Source: Deltaproteobacteria bacterium
Lineage (GTDB): Bacteria; Bdellovibrionota; Bdellovibrionia; Bdellovibrionales; Bdellovibrionaceae
Length of the DNA: 38,721 nucleotides
Assembly (NCBI GenBank): GCA_013286585.1
Contig: JABDFK010000015.1
Span: forward strand, 4,418 to 43,138
Direction: 5' to 3'
The position numbers and the translations under genes are program-made. Each line of letters starts with the position of its first letter. Position 1 is the stretch's first letter. Shown piece by piece: positions 35,340-38,721 of the stretch. Under the pieces are notes generated by a model, which saw only the letters and a list, made by a program, of their open reading frames with translations, had not been told where the DNA came from and did no database searches.

Positions 35340-37031
35340 TTATTTTGTCACCATTCCTGTGCTGACATTTCGATCCACGTTGAAGCCAAAGGCAAAGGGC
35401 ACTCCACCAGTGGTGCTGCGATACGCCGATACGGCTGGCAGACTAGAGCGAATGGTCTCTACTTTGCCAGAGATGGATAGGCCTGCCAGTGCCGCCTGCA
35501 ATGGGCCAAGCTCCTGGGCTCGGGCGACGGTGCCTTCGATTTCTACGCGCTGATTCTGAATGTTCAACTTTTGAATCACCACGCTATTGCTGTTACGGCT
35601 AGGAGTGGACTCGCTGATTTTGCGCAAAATATCGAGAGCCGAGTTCATTTTGACTAAACCCTGTACTGCTTTCACCGCCTGCGAGCGCCCGTGTTGCTCT
35701 TTGATGAATTTTCGGACTCCGGTTTCATTGGCTTGTTTTCCTGGCAGGCGGGCCACAGCTTTAGCTTGGACCTTCAGAGCTTCCGTGGATTTTTCCACCA
35801 GCGAAGAAGCCACTTGATCGCGAATCACCGCATACGCAGTGAACGTGACAAATACGATTGCGATCAATTTGGCTAAACCACCCCATTGTTCCCAGAGGGC
35901 TCGGTAGCGTTGGTTTTGTTTCTGAAATTCATGTTTCAAAAAATTCAGCGCCGGGTTGCGCGGTTTTTTCAAACCTTCAATAGCTAAGCCCAGGGCCACC
36001 CCGCAAGTAGAATCAACATGAGGTGTGGCTGAAAAAGAGGTGGTGAAATTTCCACTTAAGATTTGCACCGGGTTCACTGGCACTTCTAAAACTTGAGTCA
36101 GATATCCGTTGATATTGGGAATGCGCGAAACACCCCCCGCCAAAGAGACACTGACAATCCGGCCATTCAATTCACTTTGAAATTCAAGCAGGGTCATCTG
36201 CACGTCACGAGCTAAATCCCTTAATCCATCAGTGATCGCCTGAGAGAATATGATTTGATCGTAAGACGAATTTTCTTCGGTCAAGAGGATGAACGCCTTC
36301 GTCTGCACGACTTTAAGGGCTTCAATGTAAGGCAGTTCGTATTTTCGCATGATGGCTTCGGCCAGGAATTTTCCACCCCAGAAAATAGAACGTACGCCGA
36401 TCAGATGCTGATTTTCAAAAGCGCACACCAGAGTTCTTGTGTGGCCGATGTCCAAAAGTATCTGCACATCTCTTTGTGGTCGGTCATCACCTTCCAAAGG
36501 CAAGGCCGTCTTAGCCTCGTCTTGAGGTGCTTCGTTCCAGCGTTCCCAGCAGTTGGCAAGTGCCACACCTTCAGCAGAAAGCAGAGCGATGTCCAAATTG
36601 GCCTCGCGCATTTTCTCTAGCAGTTCGGTGATGCGAAGTTTCGGAGCGGCACAGGCTAAAACCTCTGCCGAAGAACCCATGGTTTTAACAATCTTGGCAT
36701 CATAGACCGCATTTTCCGGAGAGAAAGGAAGATCTTCTTCCAGCTCGAAGGGAAGACTTTTCAAAATTTTTATGCGATCAGAGAAGGGGAAAATTTTATT
36801 GCGAACCGACACCATCTCTTGGCGAAGGCCGACCACGATTCGCGTGGGTTCGGAACTATACTGTGCGGAAACTGTGCGAAGATATTCGATGATTTCAATG
36901 CTGGGGTCGAATCCAGGATTTTGGCCAAGAGTGAATTCATTAAATTGGCTGACGACCAAGCCTTTGTTGGTCTGTACCACTTCGGCCACTTTGATGCTGG
37001 CCGATCCAATATCAATTCCGACAGACTTCAT
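35340..37031 (-). CDS. gspL: Type II secretion protein GspL (PilM-like)
   Basis: 563 aa. A cytoplasmic actin-like PilM-type domain (residues about 1-340) carries VGIDIGSASIKVAEV, ILLDIGHTRTLVCAF and VSLAGGVSRIPNI, the nucleotide-binding motifs. A transmembrane helix follows at about 385-405 (GGLAKLIAIVFVTFTAYAVI), then a periplasmic ferredoxin-like domain (NSVVIQKLNIQNQRVEIEGT). GspL of most systems is about 400 residues with a degenerate N-terminal fold; this one is longer and closer to PilM fused to PilN. It would dock the GspE ATPase to the platform. Lies between gspM and gspK. Confidence 0.88.
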   Translation of the reverse strand: MKSVGIDIGSASIKVAEVVQTNKGLVVSQFNEFTLGQNPGFDPSIEIIEYLRTVSAQYSSEPTRIVVGLRQEMVSVRNKIFPFSDRIKILKSLPFELEEDLPFSPENAVYDAKIVKTMGSSAEVLACAAPKLRITELLEKMREANLDIALLSAEGVALANCWERWNEAPQDEAKTALPLEGDDRPQRDVQILLDIGHTRTLVCAFENQHLIGVRSIFWGGKFLAEAIMRKYELPYIEALKVVQTKAFILLTEENSSYDQIIFSQAITDGLRDLARDVQMTLLEFQSELNGRIVSVSLAGGVSRIPNINGYLTQVLEVPVNPVQILSGNFTTSFSATPHVDSTCGVALGLAIEGLKKPRNPALNFLKHEFQKQNQRYRALWEQWGGLAKLIAIVFVTFTAYAVIRDQVASSLVEKSTEALKVQAKAVARLPGKQANETGVRKFIKEQHGRSQAVKAVQGLVKMNSALDILRKISESTPSRNSNSVVIQKLNIQNQRVEIEGTVARAQELGPLQAALAGLSISGKVETIRSSLPAVSAYRSTTGGVPFAFGFNVDRNVSTGMVTK

Positions 37032-37066
37032 CTCGCAAACATCCTTGTCCGTTAGATTTCAGAGCG

Positions 37067-38404
37067 CTATCTCTCGCTCCAATATACAATTCGGGGGGGG
37101 CCTTTGGTAGAAGAATTATTGTTATTTGCGCCCCCGCTGGGAGGAGGGGTTCCAGCAGATGCATTATTAGGAGGAATATAATCAGCTTTGAGCAGGCTGT
37201 ATCCTTGCGTGGACGACTTATTTAAGTCATACACGACGGCGGTGATTTCTGAGGTGCTGTTTTTAAATGAACCGGTGGAAGTGATTCTAAAATTGTAGAC
37301 CGCATCCGTAATAATTGGAATGGTCTTTTGTACACCGGGATCTATCCGGGCACCCTGGTTGGTGACGAAGGCCCAAAAATCAGCAGCATCCTTAAATGGG
37401 CCACCAGCAGCGCTGTCATCCCTTCGCTTGATGATTTCATCGGCCACCTTGCTGGTGATGGCGGGATCGATGGCCATCAAAATCTCTTTGCTGGCGTTGT
37501 TCGGATTGATGGCGTTCATGCCAAAAACGGTGATTTGATCCTCTAGCAAAGAGAAATAGTCCTCGAGCATTCCGGGAACCAGCAGAATTTCTCGCACGGT
37601 ACGAAAGCCTCGGTTGGGGGGATATCCTTGGCCGAGCGAGGAAAATTTCGAAGTTTTATCGCCGCCTTTAGCGCTCTGACCACTCGGGGAAACCCAATCC
37701 TCTAGATTATTGATGAGCTCCTCCGGACGAAGGTCCTGGTGGGCCCGGGCCCATTTTTCATCATCGCGAATTTTATCCTGAAAAATTCGCAATAATTGCT
37801 GGTAGGTAAGATCCCGTGTGCTCTTGCTGGGTCCCCAAAGACCATTCACATTGATCTTTGAACCTTCATCGGAAATCACGGTCATGTAAGCCGCATCCAT
37901 GGGGCTTAGTTTCGTCTTGTCATCAATCATTTCTTTTTGCACTTGATTGAGCTCTCCGGGGACTTGTGGCGGCCAAGAAAATGGCATCTTCCAAATCATA
38001 TCCAGTAAGTCCTGCTTCACCATGCCTTTGGCTTGCGCCGAAAGTTGCGAGGTCACTTGCGAATAGATTTTAATTCGTAGCAAAGAAATTTCCACGCCCG
38101 CACGGGCGGCATAGTAGGACTTCACTCTTTGGATCGCGGCCGAGTTCACCAGATATTCAACGTTGGTCTCATAGGCAAGTTCTGTGGCTAGGTAGCTCAC
38201 CAAAATAATGGTGAACATGGCCAAGATCAGCGCGATTCCCTTCTCTGATTTTTGCGAAACGCCGACACGGCTGGCAGGCGAAACGCCGACACGGCTGGCA
38301 GGCGAAACGCCGACACGGCTGGCAGGCGAAACGCCGACACGGCTGGCAGGCGAAACGCTGACACTGCGTTTAGTTCCGGTGGTCAAAAGAGAAAACGGAT
38401 TCAT
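37067..38404 (-). CDS. gspK: Type II secretion minor pseudopilin GspK
   Basis: 445 aa. After an unusually long leader of 56 residues comes the prepilin-peptidase site and hydrophobic helix (KSEKG, then IALILAMFTIILVSYLATELAYE), followed by the large GspK head: DEGSKINVNGLWGPS, the helix-hairpin-helix-like SLLEDQITVFGMNAINPNNASKEILMAID and a Ser/Thr/Pro-rich tail. The leader is lengthened by four perfect 24-base repeats coding VGVSPASR, just before the peptidase site. The ATG overlaps the gspJ stop (ATGA). A run of eight C (minus strand) lies near the 3' end. Confidence 0.92.
   Translation of the reverse strand: MNPFSLLTTGTKRSVSVSPASRVGVSPASRVGVSPASRVGVSPASRVGVSQKSEKGIALILAMFTIILVSYLATELAYETNVEYLVNSAAIQRVKSYYAARAGVEISLLRIKIYSQVTSQLSAQAKGMVKQDLLDMIWKMPFSWPPQVPGELNQVQKEMIDDKTKLSPMDAAYMTVISDEGSKINVNGLWGPSKSTRDLTYQQLLRIFQDKIRDDEKWARAHQDLRPEELINNLEDWVSPSGQSAKGGDKTSKFSSLGQGYPPNRGFRTVREILLVPGMLEDYFSLLEDQITVFGMNAINPNNASKEILMAIDPAITSKVADEIIKRRDDSAAGGPFKDAADFWAFVTNQGARIDPGVQKTIPIITDAVYNFRITSTGSFKNSTSEITAVVYDLNKSSTQGYSLLKADYIPPNNASAGTPPPSGGANNNNSSTKGPPRIVYWSER
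38254..38349. repeat. Four perfect 24-bp tandem repeats in gspK leader
   Basis: Four identical copies of a 24-base unit (38254-38277, 38278-38301, 38302-38325, 38326-38349), followed by a degenerate fifth (from 38350, about 15 bases matching). Each codes eight residues (VGVSPASR) in the minus-strand gspK frame, so copy-number change keeps the frame. The unit contains GCCGACACGGCTGGC, a partial inverted repeat. Confidence 0.97.
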
Positions 38405-38721
38405 GGGCCAACTCCTGGAGGTGGCGCTTGTTGGCCAGGTTGCCCATTGTTCTGAGTGGGGGGATTATTAGGAAAACGAATCGGCGCAATGATCTGCATC
38501 GAAATCTTTTTCTTCTTGTCGCCTTCGCCCTTGCTGATCGCCAGAGAAATTTCGACGGATTCGGGAAAAACCCCTTTGCTGCTGGCATCACCGGTTTTAG
38601 TGTTCCACTCGCTGACCCAGTCTTCTTTGTAGGTGTTGATATAACGAAGTTTAAATTCGGTGACGTTTTCGAGGAGCACGGTGGCCGGGCCGTTTTTAGT
38701 GATGTCTCCTTCGACGATGGG
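38401..38721 (-). CDS. gspJ: Type II secretion minor pseudopilin GspJ, partial
   Basis: The frame is open to the right edge, so the N-terminus is missing; the last 106 residues are visible. They contain LLENVTEFKLRYINTYKEDW and FPESVEISLAI, which match the C-terminal head of GspJ (LLDGVTDFQLRY-type motif, then the final strands), ending in a Pro/Gln/Gly-rich tail. GspJ is the pseudopilin that sits with GspK and GspI at the tip. The stop overlaps the gspK start. The upstream genes of the block lie outside the window. Confidence 0.8.
   Translation of the reverse strand, partial: PIVEGDITKNGPATVLLENVTEFKLRYINTYKEDWVSEWNTKTGDASSKGVFPESVEISLAISKGEGDKKKKISMQIIAPIRFPNNPPTQNNGQPGQQAPPPGVGP

Noticed and set aside
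38208..38471. Plus-strand repetitive open frames opposite the gspK leader; possible CRISPR-like repeats
   Set aside because: The repeats are directly abutting with no spacers and are in frame with gspK, so neither a CRISPR array nor a separate gene.

Overview
The window looks like a chromosomal segment from a Bdellovibrio-type predatory bacterium or a close relative (Bdellovibrionota). The evidence is indirect. GC is moderate. Secreted proteins of unknown function are very common. An HD-GYP protein lacks the usual tyrosine, like the unconventional enzyme described from Bdellovibrio. There is a PilM-like GspL in a gspJKLMN block and a K+-dependent-type membrane pyrophosphatase. No rRNA, tRNA, CRISPR array, phage or insertion sequence was seen. 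No intergenic gap exceeds about 300 bases.

Layout. 1-1040 (-): partial gene for an exported protein, cut by the left edge. 1097-8309 (+): a co-directional run of an outer-membrane-barrel candidate, D-Ala-D-Ala ligase (ddl), 3-hydroxyacyl-CoA dehydrogenase, enoyl-CoA hydratase and fused isobutyryl-CoA mutase (icmF). The last three form a short-chain acyl-CoA module. 12630-8311 (-): a four-gene exported cluster containing a two-haem-motif DUF1588-like protein and a Tat-type DUF1501 protein. 12895-17853: small divergent and convergent units, namely a secreted protein, an FAD dehydrogenase, phosphatidylserine decarboxylase (psd), back-to-back PTPS-fold genes (QueD and a PTPS-III-like protein) and a secreted protein. 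18032-20157 (+): feoA-feoB, followed by a secreted-protein gene flanked by two related palindromes.

23625-20841 (-): a tightly coupled chain lgt / GNAT / FAD amine oxidase-like / small Cys-rich protein; its first two junctions are ATGA overlaps. Divergent from it are a LysM protein and hppA (+). hppA is followed immediately by a large structured element ending in a T-tract. 26590-28122 (-): a relic of an HD-GYP gene tail, a secreted protein and the intact HD-GYP gene. 28187-30985: a helical protein with a FliM-like C-terminal peptide, queG, and a CCA-adding/poly(A) polymerase family gene. 32895-30969 (-): a lipoprotein and two exported barrel-like proteins with a shared N-terminal motif. 33441-32989 (-): ssb with a terminator. 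38721-33673 (-): a type II secretion block, gspJ (partial)-gspK-gspL-gspM-gspN.

The points most worth a second look are these: the HD-GYP tail relic, whose differences from the intact copy are largely synonymous; the long structured element after hppA; the four perfect 24-bp repeats that lengthen the GspK leader; the divergent pair of PTPS-fold genes with altered active sites; the paired palindromes around 20.2-20.8 kb; and the DUF1501/cytochrome-like export cluster.
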